A program made the position numbers and the translations under genes. From NCBI RefSeq assembly GCF_016863175.1, contig NZ_BOOJ01000047.1, positions 62,001 to 126,000 of the forward strand: a DNA stretch of 64,000 bases. The letters are read 5' to 3'. This document shows positions 34,424 to 42,720 of the stretch, in pieces. Under the pieces are notes generated by a model. It saw only the letters and a list, made by a program, of their open reading frames with translations. It was not told where the DNA came from and ran no database searches. Position 1 is the first letter of the stretch. Every line of letters starts with the position of its first letter. The stretch comes from Paraplanobispora siamensis. GTDB lineage: Bacteria > Actinomycetota > Actinomycetes > Streptosporangiales > Streptosporangiaceae.

Positions 34424-35211
34424 AGGGGCGCTCCTCGGGGTTGAACGGCCCTTTCAGCTTCATGCGCCGCGCCGGACGTGCGCATCTCCAGAATTGCCGT
34501 CATCACGGCGGTGATTTCGGCGGCGCGATCGCGTACGAAGAAATGGTCACCGTCGTAGACCCGCAGCCCGCGAAAATCGGTGGTGTGCTCCCGCCACTGC
34601 GCCATGCGCGCCTGCGGGGCCACCGGGTCGCGCGTGCCGCAGAACGCCGCGACGGGCACGGTCAGCGGGGGTTCCGGCCGGTAGACATAGGACGCGCACA
34701 GCGTGAAGTCGGCCCTGGCCACCGGCAGCGTCCGCGCCAGCGCGCCCGGGTCGTCCGCGATCTCCTCGGGCAGGCCGCCCAGCGCCCGCAGCGAGGCGAT
34801 GAACCGCTCGTCGTCGTGGCGCGGGTCGGGCTGCGCCACGGCGCCGCGCACCGGCCAGGCCGCCACCGCCAGCAGCTCGGGCGGGCGCCCGCCCGAGGAC
34901 TGCAGCTCGCGCACCATCCGGTAGCCGAGCATGGCGCCCATGCTGTGGCCGAACACGACGTACGGCGTGCTCTGCCCGGCCAGTCCGGCGGCCAGTGCGC
35001 GCGCGGCGGTGTCGCAGTCGGTGTGGGCGGGCTCGCGATGCCGCCCGGGACGGCCCGGCAGGGTGAGGGCGCGCAGCTCCATCCAGGGGGGCAGGTGCCG
35101 GGTCCACGGGCGGAACGCCGAGGGCCCGCCGCCCGCGCAGGGCAGGGCGTACAGGTGCACCCTGGCCGACGGCCTGGGCTCGAAGGCCAGGTACCACGGG
35201 GGCGTCCTCAT
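34420..35211 (-). CDS. Type II thioesterase
   Basis: The 263-residue hydrolase has LYALPCAGGGPSAFRPW at the start, the nucleophile GHSMGAMLGYRMVREL near residue 97, and GDHFFVRD with the catalytic His near 232. This is the pattern of type II thioesterases that clear mis-loaded carrier proteins. ATGA overlaps couple it to the acyl-CoA dehydrogenase upstream and the acyltransferase downstream. The nearest carrier is the PCP of the A-PCP didomain in the same operon. Release of a matured aminoacyl unit is an alternative role. Confidence 0.9.
   Translation of the reverse strand: MRTPPWYLAFEPRPSARVHLYALPCAGGGPSAFRPWTRHLPPWMELRALTLPGRPGRHREPAHTDCDTAARALAAGLAGQSTPYVVFGHSMGAMLGYRMVRELQSSGGRPPELLAVAAWPVRGAVAQPDPRHDDERFIASLRALGGLPEEIADDPGALARTLPVARADFTLCASYVYRPEPPLTVPVAAFCGTRDPVAPQARMAQWREHTTDFRGLRVYDGDHFFVRDRAAEITAVMTAILEMRTSGAAHEAERAVQPRGAPL
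34482..34497 (-). promoter_or_regulatory. Internal cluster promoter element inside the thioesterase coding end
   Basis: GCATCTC-CAGA-ATTGC (read leftward GCAAT-TCTG-GAGATGC) lies within the last 26 codons of the thioesterase gene, 59 bases upstream of the acyltransferase start. ATGAAGCTGA stands 18 bases on. It predicts separate transcription of the acyltransferase, dioxygenase and SRPBCC genes. Confidence 0.7.
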
Positions 35212-36365
35212 ATCAGCGCGTGCCCGATCAACTCTTTCATGATCTCCGTGGTGCCGCCGTAGATGGTCTGCGCCCTGGTGTCGACGAACGCCCGCGCCAC
35301 CGGGAAGTCGCGCACCACCCCGTAGCCGCCGTGCAGTTGCAGGCAGCGGTCCACGACCTTCTGGCACAGCTCGGTGTTCCACCACTTGGCCATCGCCGCC
35401 TCCTCCGCCGCCAGCCGGCCCGCCGCCTCCTCGGCGACGCACCGGTCGGTGAAGGAGCGGGCCACGGCCACCGCGGTGGCCAGCTCGGCCAGCACGAAGC
35501 GGTTGTGCTGGTGCGCGCCGACCGGCCGGCCGAACACCTGGCGGGTACGGCAGTGCTCGATCGTGTACTCCAGCACCCGTTCCGCGGTGGCCAGCGCGGA
35601 GACCGCGATCATCATGCGTTCCCTGCGCAGCGTGCGCATGAGGTAGGCGACGCCCCTGCCCTCGCGGCCCAGCAGGTTGGCGGCGGGCACCTCGACCTCG
35701 TCGAAGAACAGCTCGACGGTGTCCATGGCGCGCATGCCGATCTTGTCGAGCGCCCGCCCGCGCGCCAGCCCCGGCCGGTCGGACTCCACGGCGATCACGC
35801 TCAGCCCGCCACCGCCACCGCCACCGCCGCCGTCGCTGCCGCCGCCCGTGCGGACGGCCACGAGCAGCAGGTCGGCCACCGCCCCGTTGGTGACGAACGT
35901 CTTCTGGCCGTTGATCACGTAGCCGTCGCCGCGCCGTACGGCCCCGCACCGCAGCCGCGCCACGTCGCTGCCCGCGTCGGGCTCCGTGATGGCCACCGCG
36001 GTGACCAGCTCTCCGGTGCAGAAGCCGGGCAGCCAGCGCGAGCGCTGCTCGGGCGTGGTGAGCGTGCGCAGGTACAGCCCGGCGATCTCGTTGTGCAGCG
36101 ACAGCGCGGGCGCGTGGACGCCGGCTCGGCCCAGCTCCTCCGAGACGATCACGTGGTGCAGGTAGTCGGGGTCGCCGCCCCCGCCGTACTCGGCGGGCAC
36201 GTCCATGCCGAGCAGCCCGATCTCGCCCGCCCTGCGCCAGACGTCCTTCGGGACGGCGCCCCGCTCCTCCCACTCGCGGAGGTTGGGCTCGATCTCCTTG
36301 CCCACGAAGGCCCGCACCAGCTCGCGGAAGGCCTCGTGGTCGGCGGTGAACAGCTCACGCCGCAT
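35208..36365 (-). CDS. Acyl-CoA dehydrogenase (probable acyl/aminoacyl-carrier dehydrogenase)
   Basis: The 385-residue flavoprotein follows the acyl-CoA dehydrogenase plan: VPAEYGGGG, ITEPDAGSD near residue 126, INGQKTFVTNG, and C-terminal QTIYGGTTEIMKELIG. The position usually held by the catalytic Glu (YEGT) is Gly, as in subgroups that use a different base. A run of nine glycines in GGSDGGGGGGGGGL near residue 175 is an in-frame expansion. The gene starts within the end of the radical SAM gene (11-bp overlap) and is followed by the thioesterase. In an operon with an A-PCP didomain it may desaturate a carrier-bound amino acid, as prolyl-carrier dehydrogenases do (inference). Confidence 0.85.
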   Translation of the reverse strand: MRRELFTADHEAFRELVRAFVGKEIEPNLREWEERGAVPKDVWRRAGEIGLLGMDVPAEYGGGGDPDYLHHVIVSEELGRAGVHAPALSLHNEIAGLYLRTLTTPEQRSRWLPGFCTGELVTAVAITEPDAGSDVARLRCGAVRRGDGYVINGQKTFVTNGAVADLLLVAVRTGGGSDGGGGGGGGGLSVIAVESDRPGLARGRALDKIGMRAMDTVELFFDEVEVPAANLLGREGRGVAYLMRTLRRERMMIAVSALATAERVLEYTIEHCRTRQVFGRPVGAHQHNRFVLAELATAVAVARSFTDRCVAEEAAGRLAAEEAAMAKWWNTELCQKVVDRCLQLHGGYGVVRDFPVARAFVDTRAQTIYGGTTEIMKELIGHALI

Positions 36366-38265
36366 GGTGCACCGCCGGCAGCACCGTCCACGAGGGGACG
36401 ATGTCCCGCATCCTGTTCATCATGACCTGGCAGTAGCCCGCGTTGTAGTCGAGGCTGCGGTGCTTGGGATAGGGCATCTTGCGCCGGCCCACGTGGTCGA
36501 CGCGCAGCCGTACCGCGCCGTCGCCGTCGGGTTCCGGCAGGTCGGGCAGCTCCAGCAGCGCGACGGCCTCCCGCGGCAGCTCGGCGACGAAGGTGTAGCG
36601 GTCCTGCTCGATCACCCTCAGGTGCGTGAGCGGCGCGCTCGGCGCGACCACCGACTCCCGGTAGACGTACGGCCTGGCCAGCAGGTCCAGCTCGAAGGCC
36701 GCTCGCACGCCCGGCAGGTCCAGCCAGCCGTGCTCGCGCAGGAACCCCTCGAGCAGCAGGTCCATCTCGCCCCGGTGGGAGTGCAGGACGTAGTGCAGCA
36801 CCTTGCCGATGTTGTTGATGTCGTAGTTGCCGAGCGTCTCCACCGAGTCGGCGAAGAACCTGCAGATCTCGGTGTCGGTCCTGGTCTTGAAGTAGTCGGC
36901 GGCCCGCCGCAGGAAGTCGGTGTAGGAGCACACCCCGCCGCGGTCGAGCAGGCGCGCCACGTAGAAGCCCGCCCGCGCGTTGTAGAGGCTGATGACCGCG
37001 TAGTAGAACCAGGCGCCCTCCTTGAAGTCCTCGTAGGTCACCCACTTCGTGCCGACGACCACGTCGGCCTCGGCGACGGGATCGTCCACCCGCACGGTGA
37101 CGATGCCAAGCTCCTCCTGCTGCCGGTACATGGGCGTGTTGCGCAGCAGCAGCTGGGGGTAGGACACGACGGCGTCGGCGCCGGAGGCGCACAGTTTGCC
37201 GATGCCCTCCTGATAGGAGGTCAGCGTCTCGCCCGGCAGCGGCCAGATCAGCTCGGTGTAGGAACTGATCTTCTTGTCGCGCAGCTTGACCTGCAGCTCG
37301 ACGTAGGTGGACTCCTTGATGTTGGCGCGCTGCACCATCTCCAGGGCCTGCGGGCTGGTGGTCTGCAGCGAGACGGGCTGGCTGGTCAGCATGCCGCCCT
37401 CGACCAGGATCTCGGTGATCTCGGTGACCCGGTCGGGGCGGTTCTTGGCCGCCTGGATCGCCACCATCGACGGGTAGCCGTTGCGCTGCTTGCACTCCAC
37501 CAGGTGGCGGGTCAGCTCGACGTCGCGCGGCAGCGCGCCCCAGTTGGCGTCGGCGATGAAGATGCTCTCCACGCCGTGCTCGCTGATCCACGACAGGTCG
37601 GCCTTCACCCGGTCCAGCTCCCACCGGTGGACCTTGTCGTTGGTGGCCGCGCCCCAGTAGCAGTAGGAGCACCGGTACGGGCAGCCCCGGTTGGTCTCCA
37701 CGACGGCGAAGGTGTACTCGCCGCCGTCGAACACCCCGGCCGCGAACGGCGAGGGGATCTCGTCCAGGTCCTTGATGCGGTCGGGCTGCTTGGTGGTGAC
37801 CAGCTCGCCGCCGGCCCAGAAGCTGACGCCCGGCACCTCGTGGAAGTTCCGCTCCCCCGCCACCTCGCGCAGGAACGCGGTGAACGGCTTCTCCCCCTCG
37901 CCGTTGCACACCAGCACGTTGCCCGCCGACGGCGGCACGTACTCCGCGGCGTGGTGCATCACCTGCGGCCCGCCGAGGATGACGTAGGCCTCGGGCCGCA
38001 GCCTGACCAGTTCGTCGAGCAGCTCCTTCATCCGCCGCATGTTCCACAGGTAGCAGCTCAGCCCGTAGACGTCGGCCTCCTGCGCGAGCAGGTCGGCCAC
38101 CAGCGTCTCCAGCGGCGTGCCGACCTCGACCGCGTGGATGGAGAACTCGAAGTCGCGGGCCACGTCCGGGTCCTGCTGCGCGTAGGCCTGCAGGTAGCCC
38201 GAGGCCAGCGGCAGCGTGTTGGGATAGACCGTCAGCTCGACCAGGCAGGTCTTCATCACCCTCAC
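36355..38265 (-). CDS. Cobalamin-binding radical SAM enzyme
   Basis: The 636-residue protein has an N-terminal B12-binding Rossmann region (EADVYGLSCYLWNMRRM, then VILGGPQVMHHAAEY) and the radical SAM cluster motif RGCPYRCSYCYWG near residue 200, with the EthN-like GANWGALPRDVELTRHL region after it. It keeps a long C-terminal domain of about 250 residues. Class B members methylate unactivated carbons. C-methylation of the aminoacyl or aryl unit loaded by the adjacent A-PCP didomain is one hypothesis. GTG at 38265 overlaps the didomain stop (GTGA); an in-frame ATG at 38256 is an alternative. The next gene overlaps by 11 bases. Confidence 0.9.
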   Translation of the reverse strand: MRVMKTCLVELTVYPNTLPLASGYLQAYAQQDPDVARDFEFSIHAVEVGTPLETLVADLLAQEADVYGLSCYLWNMRRMKELLDELVRLRPEAYVILGGPQVMHHAAEYVPPSAGNVLVCNGEGEKPFTAFLREVAGERNFHEVPGVSFWAGGELVTTKQPDRIKDLDEIPSPFAAGVFDGGEYTFAVVETNRGCPYRCSYCYWGAATNDKVHRWELDRVKADLSWISEHGVESIFIADANWGALPRDVELTRHLVECKQRNGYPSMVAIQAAKNRPDRVTEITEILVEGGMLTSQPVSLQTTSPQALEMVQRANIKESTYVELQVKLRDKKISSYTELIWPLPGETLTSYQEGIGKLCASGADAVVSYPQLLLRNTPMYRQQEELGIVTVRVDDPVAEADVVVGTKWVTYEDFKEGAWFYYAVISLYNARAGFYVARLLDRGGVCSYTDFLRRAADYFKTRTDTEICRFFADSVETLGNYDINNIGKVLHYVLHSHRGEMDLLLEGFLREHGWLDLPGVRAAFELDLLARPYVYRESVVAPSAPLTHLRVIEQDRYTFVAELPREAVALLELPDLPEPDGDGAVRLRVDHVGRRKMPYPKHRSLDYNAGYCQVMMNRMRDIVPSWTVLPAVHHAA

Positions 38266-40010
38266 GTTCCCGGGCTCGCGGCGCTGACGGATGCGGCCAG
38301 CTCGTGCAGCACGTCGTACTCGAACAGGTCGTCGGCCACCATGCGCAGCCCGCGCTGCCTGGCGCGCGAGGCCAGGCGGATGGCGAGCAGCGAGTCGCCG
38401 CCGCTTTCGAAGAAGCTGTCATCCCGCTCGACGGAGCCGACCTGGAGCACCTCGCACCACAGCTCGGCCAGCACGCGCTCGGTGTCGGTGCGGAAACCGC
38501 CGCTCTCCTGCGCCGGCGCGGCCGGCTCCTGCGGCCTGGCCAGGGCCTTCCTGTCGACCTTGCCGTGCGAGGTCACCGGCAGCGCCTCGAGCACCGTGAC
38601 CGCCGCGGGCACCATGTAGTCGGGCAGGTGCCGGGCCAGCTCGCGGCGGAGCCCCACGGGGTCGGGCAGGTCCGCCGGATCGCTCGGCACCACCGCGGCG
38701 ATGAGCTGGTCGGCCTGCTCGCTCTTGACCACCACGGCCTCGCGCACCCCGGCCAGCCCGCGCAGGGCCGACTCGACCTCGCCGGGCTCGACGCGGAAGC
38801 CGCGCACCTTGACCTGGTCGTCCGCCCGTCCGGCGAAGGCCAGGCCGCCCTCGGGCAGCTCGCGCGCCAGGTCGCCGGTGGCGTACATGCGGGCGCTGAG
38901 ATCGACGGGGTCGGGCATGAACCGCTGCGCCGTGAGCTCGGGCCGGTTGAGGTAGCCGTGCGCCACGCCGGTGCCGCCGATGTACAGCTCGCCGACCGAG
39001 CCACGCGGCACCGGGCGGCGCTCCTCGTCCAGCAAGTAGGCGCGCATGCCGGGCAGCGGATGTCCGATGGGCGGCGTCCCGCCCTCGGGCCCCACCTCGG
39101 CGAAGGTGGCCACCACGCTGGTCTCCGTCGGTCCGTACAGGTTGAACAGCTTGTACGGCAGCCCGGCCGGCGGACGCCGGTTCAGCTTCTCCCCGCCGGT
39201 CAGCAGCACCCGCAGCGACCCGCCCACCTGCTGGTCGAGCAGGTCGACGGCGAGCACCGTGGTCAGGAAGCACACCGTGACGCCCTGCGTGGAGATCCAG
39301 CGGGCCAGCGCGTCGGACGAGCCGGGCAGCCGGCTCTCCATCAGGTGCAGCGTGGCGCCGGCCGCCAGGCACGGCCAGACCTCCAGCGCCCAGGCGTCGA
39401 AGGAGGGCCGGGCGATCTGGCTGACCCGGTCGCCGGGGCGCACGTCGAAGGTCCGCTGGTGCCAGGCCGCCAGGTTGGCGACGCCCTCGTGCGGCACGAG
39501 CACGCCCTTGGGCGCGCCCGTCGAACCCGAGGTGTACACGACGTAGCACAGGTCGTCCGGCGTGATCTCGGGGCCCTCCCGCAGGGCGGGCACGTCGCTC
39601 TCCAGCGCCCGCTCGACGGGCAGCACCTCGGCCGCGAACCGCGCGGCGTCGGCCTCCCTCGCGATCACCAGGCGGGCGCCGGAGTCCGCGACGACCGAGG
39701 CCAGCCGCGCGTCGGGGTCCTCGACGTCCACGCCCACGTACGCGCCGCCGGCCAGCAGCACGGCCAGCGCCGCCACCACGAGGTCGGGCGAGCGCTCGAG
39801 CGCCAGGACCACCAGGTCGCCCTTGCCCACACCGCGCGCCCGCAGCACACCGGCCAGCCGGGAGGAACGTTCGTCGAGATCGGAATAGGTCAGCACCTCG
39901 CCGCCGCAGACCACGGCGTGCTGATCCGGCTGCACCTGCGCCCACCATCGCACTCCCGCGGAAACGACGGCGAACGGGCGAGTCGCCGTCGCGGAGCTCG
40001 AACCGGTCAA
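38262..40010 (-). CDS. NRPS adenylation-carrier didomain (aromatic amino acid code)
   Basis: The 582-residue protein contains one adenylation domain (YTSGSTGAPKGVL near residue 160; YGPTETS; YATGDLA; final SHGKVDRKAL) and one PCP with the phosphopantetheine Ser in FFESGGDSLLAIRL near residue 545. By hand alignment to GrsA, the pocket reads D-A-L-V-L-G-L-V-V plus Lys, close to the tyrosine/hydroxyphenylglycine type codes I recall. Tyrosine, beta-tyrosine or a relative is therefore likely. It is the first gene of an operon with radical SAM, dehydrogenase and thioesterase genes. There is no condensation domain; the loaded unit would be passed to the free condensation enzyme. Confidence 0.88.
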   Translation of the reverse strand: MTGSSSATATRPFAVVSAGVRWWAQVQPDQHAVVCGGEVLTYSDLDERSSRLAGVLRARGVGKGDLVVLALERSPDLVVAALAVLLAGGAYVGVDVEDPDARLASVVADSGARLVIAREADAARFAAEVLPVERALESDVPALREGPEITPDDLCYVVYTSGSTGAPKGVLVPHEGVANLAAWHQRTFDVRPGDRVSQIARPSFDAWALEVWPCLAAGATLHLMESRLPGSSDALARWISTQGVTVCFLTTVLAVDLLDQQVGGSLRVLLTGGEKLNRRPPAGLPYKLFNLYGPTETSVVATFAEVGPEGGTPPIGHPLPGMRAYLLDEERRPVPRGSVGELYIGGTGVAHGYLNRPELTAQRFMPDPVDLSARMYATGDLARELPEGGLAFAGRADDQVKVRGFRVEPGEVESALRGLAGVREAVVVKSEQADQLIAAVVPSDPADLPDPVGLRRELARHLPDYMVPAAVTVLEALPVTSHGKVDRKALARPQEPAAPAQESGGFRTDTERVLAELWCEVLQVGSVERDDSFFESGGDSLLAIRLASRARQRGLRMVADDLFEYDVLHELAASVSAASPGT

Positions 40011-40068
40011 TTCAGCCTCCCGGAGCTACGTTTATTCGCCTCATATTCGCCGGGCCGTCGCGCTTTCC

Positions 40069-40113
40069 GCATCTCATGAATTGCCCATCGATCTGCGCAA
40101 CGAAAAAGGTGTC
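40069..40113. promoter_or_regulatory. Cluster promoter for the A-PCP operon and weak divergent copy for the acetyltransferase
   Basis: GCATCTC-ATGA-ATTGC at 40069-40084 serves the leftward operon, with GCGAATATGA at the -10 position and a leader of about 30 bases. A weak rightward copy, GCAA then GGTGTC at 40097-40113, precedes TGACATGG. Confidence 0.65.
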
Positions 40114-40176
40114 CGGGCGGCCACAGAATGACATGGTCCTGGTACCACTGTTTCTGTGAGAATGCGGAGCCGCACT

Positions 40177-40980
40177 ATGACGCTGGCGCACGGGCCCTTA
40201 CTCGACGAGCGGACGGTGACCGCCTATCTGCGGCGGATAGGCGCCCGCCGGCCCGACGGGCCGACCTCCGCCGCGCTGCGCGACCTGCACGAGCGCCATG
40301 TCATGACGGTGCCGTTCGAGAATGTGGACTTCCACCTGGGCGAGCCGATGGGCATCGGCGCGGCCGCCCTCGGGAAGATCGTCGGCAGGCGGCGCGGCGG
40401 CACGTGCTACGAGCTGAACGGCGCGTTCTTCGAACTGCTGCGGGTGCTGGGATTCCAGGTGGAGGTGCTGGCGGGACGGGTGGCGGACGACGGCGCGCTG
40501 GGGCCCGTCATCGGCCACATGGCGCTGCGCGTGCACACCGCCGACTCGCCCGACCCGTGGCTGGTGGACGTCGGATACGGCCGGGGCGCGCGGCATCCGC
40601 TGCGCTGGGCGCCCGGCCTGCCGCAGCGGGACCCGCACGGCGCCTTCGAGCTCGCCCGCGCGCCGTACGGCGACGTGGACCTGCTGCGCGAGGGCCGGCT
40701 GCAGTACCGGCTGGAGGACAGGCCGCGCCTGGTGGCCGACTTCGAGGCCATGTGGTGGTGGTACCAGCACTCCCCCGAGTCCCCCCACCTGCGGCACCTG
40801 TACTGCACGATCCCGACGCCGGACGGCGGGCGGGTCACGCTCAGCGGGACGACGCTGACCGTCAGGGAGGACGGCGGCAGGAGCACCACGGTGATCGAGG
40901 ACGAGGACGAGCTGCGCGAGACCTACCGCACCCGCTTCGGCGTCGAGCTGTCCGACCTGCCGCCGGTCGCCCGGCGGTGA
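40177..40980 (+). CDS. Arylamine N-acetyltransferase family enzyme
   Basis: The 267-residue protein carries the NAT catalytic triad: Cys in RRGGTCYELNGAFFELL, His in VIGHMALRVH, Asp in WLVDVGYG. The conserved N-terminal VPFENVDFHLGE is also present. NATs acetylate anilines; some cluster homologues (RifF type) instead release polyketides by amide formation onto an aryl amine. Here anthranilate or 3-hydroxyanthranilate-type amines are plausible acceptors (inference). I chose ATG 40177 because GGAG lies 7 bases upstream; in-frame GTG 40156 and ATG 40162 are alternatives. It converges on the ligase gene across a hairpin. Confidence 0.87.
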   Translation: MTLAHGPLLDERTVTAYLRRIGARRPDGPTSAALRDLHERHVMTVPFENVDFHLGEPMGIGAAALGKIVGRRRGGTCYELNGAFFELLRVLGFQVEVLAGRVADDGALGPVIGHMALRVHTADSPDPWLVDVGYGRGARHPLRWAPGLPQRDPHGAFELARAPYGDVDLLREGRLQYRLEDRPRLVADFEAMWWWYQHSPESPHLRHLYCTIPTPDGGRVTLSGTTLTVREDGGRSTTVIEDEDELRETYRTRFGVELSDLPPVARR

Positions 40981-41027
40981 CTCCCGGCGGTGGCGGGAGG
41001 GCCGCGCCCGGCGGTGGCGGGAGCCGG

Positions 41028-41052
41028 TCGGCCGCCGGTGCGCGGCGGCCGA
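41028..41052. terminator. Bidirectional hairpin terminator
   Basis: An inverted repeat with 10-base arms (TCGGCCGCCG) around 5 bases lies between the convergent acetyltransferase and ligase genes. Confidence 0.75.
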
Positions 41053-41075
41053 TCACTCCAGCGCGGCCGGCCTGT

Positions 41076-42602
41076 CTAGTGCGCGGCGGTGAGGGCGCGG
41101 CGGTTGATCTTGCCGGACGCGGTCTGCGGCAGGGCGTCCACCAGGTGCACGTCCTTGGGGCACTTGTGCGGTGACAGGAGCGAGCGCACATGGTCGCGCA
41201 GCTCCTGCGCGGTCGTCCCGCCGCGCGCCACCACGTACGCGCGCAGCAGGGTGAGCCCGTCGCGCTCGAATCCCGTCACCGCGCACTCCACCACGGCGGG
41301 ATGGGTCAGCAGGCAGTTCTCGACCTCGCTGGGCGCGATCCACTTGCCGGCCACCTTGAGCAGGTCGTCCGCCCTGCCGCGGAAGGTGAAGTAGCCGTCC
41401 TCGTCGCGTGAGAACAGGTCGGCCGAGCGCACGGTGTCCGGGGCGACGAAGGTGGCCGCCGTCTTCTCGGGGTCCTGCCAGTACTCCAGGGCGGCCGTCT
41501 CGCCGGTGATCTCGAGGCGGCCCACCTCGCCGTCCGGCAGCGGCACGCCGTGCTCGTCGACCACCCGCACGTCGTAACCCGGCACGGCCCGGCCGAGCGT
41601 GCCCATCCTCGCCTCGCCCAGCCGGTTGCACACGTACCCGTGGAACATCTCCGACGAGCCGATGCCGTCCATCACCTCCACGCCGAAGGTCTCCAGCCAC
41701 CGGCGGTGCAGCTCGAGCGGCAGGGCCTCCCCGGCCGAGATGCACACCCGCAGGCTGCCGAGGTCCTGCCGGGCGGCGTCGGGATGGGCGAGCATGGCGC
41801 TCATCATGGTCGGTACGTTGACCAGGATCGTGGGCCGGTGCTCGGCGATCAGCTCGAAGACCCGCTCCGGCGTGCTGCGCTCGGGGAAGACGATCCCCGC
41901 CGCGCCGACGCGGAAGGGGAACAGTGCCGTGATGTTGTTGGCGTAGCCGAAGAACAGCTTGGGCACCGGCAGCACGATGTCGTCGGGCCCCAGGTCGAGC
42001 ACTCCCCTGGCGAACCACTCCATGCTGAGCGCGGCGCTGCGGGCCGCCAGCACGCAGGCCTTGGGCCTGCCCGTGCTGCCCGTGGTGAAGCGCCACATGG
42101 CCACGTCGCCGGGTGTGGTGGGCGCGGCCTCCAGCTCGGTGGGCGCGGCGGCGGTCAGCGACTCGAAGTGGTGCTCGCCCTCGCGCAGCTCCTCCTTCGG
42201 CACGCCGACCACCAGGAGGTCGCGGACGCCGGCGGCGCGGAGCCGCTCCAGGGTGAACCCGTCGGCGACGACCACGGCGGGACGGGCGTACTCGGCGAAG
42301 AACCGGTACTCCTGCGGCTGCAGGTAGGTGTAGACCTCGGCGGTGACCGCGCCGATCTTCTGCACGCCGTACCAGGCGGCGACGGACTCCACCCCGTCGC
42401 CGAGCGCCAGCAGCACCCTGTCCCCGCGCCGTACGCCCAGCCCGCGCAGCACATGGCCCACCTGGTTGGCCAGCGCCTGGATCCTGCCGTAACGCACCGG
42501 GCCCGCGGGGGTGAGCAACGCGGTCCTGGCGGGGTCGGTGCCGTCGAGGAAGTGGGTGGCGATGTTGAACGTCCCCGGCAGGTCCTTGGCGCGTATCGTC
42601 AT
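41076..42602 (-). CDS. Aryl-CoA ligase (benzoate-CoA ligase family), paralogue 2
   Basis: The 508-residue enzyme parallels the ligase at 9980-11482: [15 protein letters not shown] near residue 170, [26 protein letters not shown], and SGKINRR at the end. It should form an aryl-CoA. It is divergent from the PaaA-B gene, the usual ligase/epoxidase pairing of phenylacetate and benzoate catabolism, so its product is the best candidate for the epoxidase substrate. No ribosome binding site precedes the ATG at 42602, and the -10 CGACGATGG lies about 14 bases upstream, pointing to a leaderless mRNA. About 310 bp near 41680-41989 is almost identical to paralogue 1, suggesting recent conversion. Confidence 0.9.
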   Translation of the reverse strand: MTIRAKDLPGTFNIATHFLDGTDPARTALLTPAGPVRYGRIQALANQVGHVLRGLGVRRGDRVLLALGDGVESVAAWYGVQKIGAVTAEVYTYLQPQEYRFFAEYARPAVVVADGFTLERLRAAGVRDLLVVGVPKEELREGEHHFESLTAAAPTELEAAPTTPGDVAMWRFTTGSTGRPKACVLAARSAALSMEWFARGVLDLGPDDIVLPVPKLFFGYANNITALFPFRVGAAGIVFPERSTPERVFELIAEHRPTILVNVPTMMSAMLAHPDAARQDLGSLRVCISAGEALPLELHRRWLETFGVEVMDGIGSSEMFHGYVCNRLGEARMGTLGRAVPGYDVRVVDEHGVPLPDGEVGRLEITGETAALEYWQDPEKTAATFVAPDTVRSADLFSRDEDGYFTFRGRADDLLKVAGKWIAPSEVENCLLTHPAVVECAVTGFERDGLTLLRAYVVARGGTTAQELRDHVRSLLSPHKCPKDVHLVDALPQTASGKINRRALTAAH

Positions 42603-42609
42603 GCCGCCC

Positions 42610-42667
42610 ATCGTCGGAGGGCCCGCTCCGCCGTACATCTCACAGATTGCCGCAATCGCGAAGATGC
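42610..42667. promoter_or_regulatory. Near-perfect palindromic cluster promoter between ligase 2 and the paa operon
   Basis: ACATCTC-ACAG-ATTGC (42635-42650) abuts GCAAT-CGCG-AAGATGC (42652-42667) with one base between, so the two elements form a single large palindrome. Leftward the -10 is CGACGATGG. Rightward CGACGCTGA follows after about 19 bases. This is the tightest pair in the window. Confidence 0.85.
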
Positions 42668-42720
42668 GCGGCACGGGGGACGGGGCCGACGCTGAGAACG
42701 ATCTGCGGAGGAGGTGGGTC

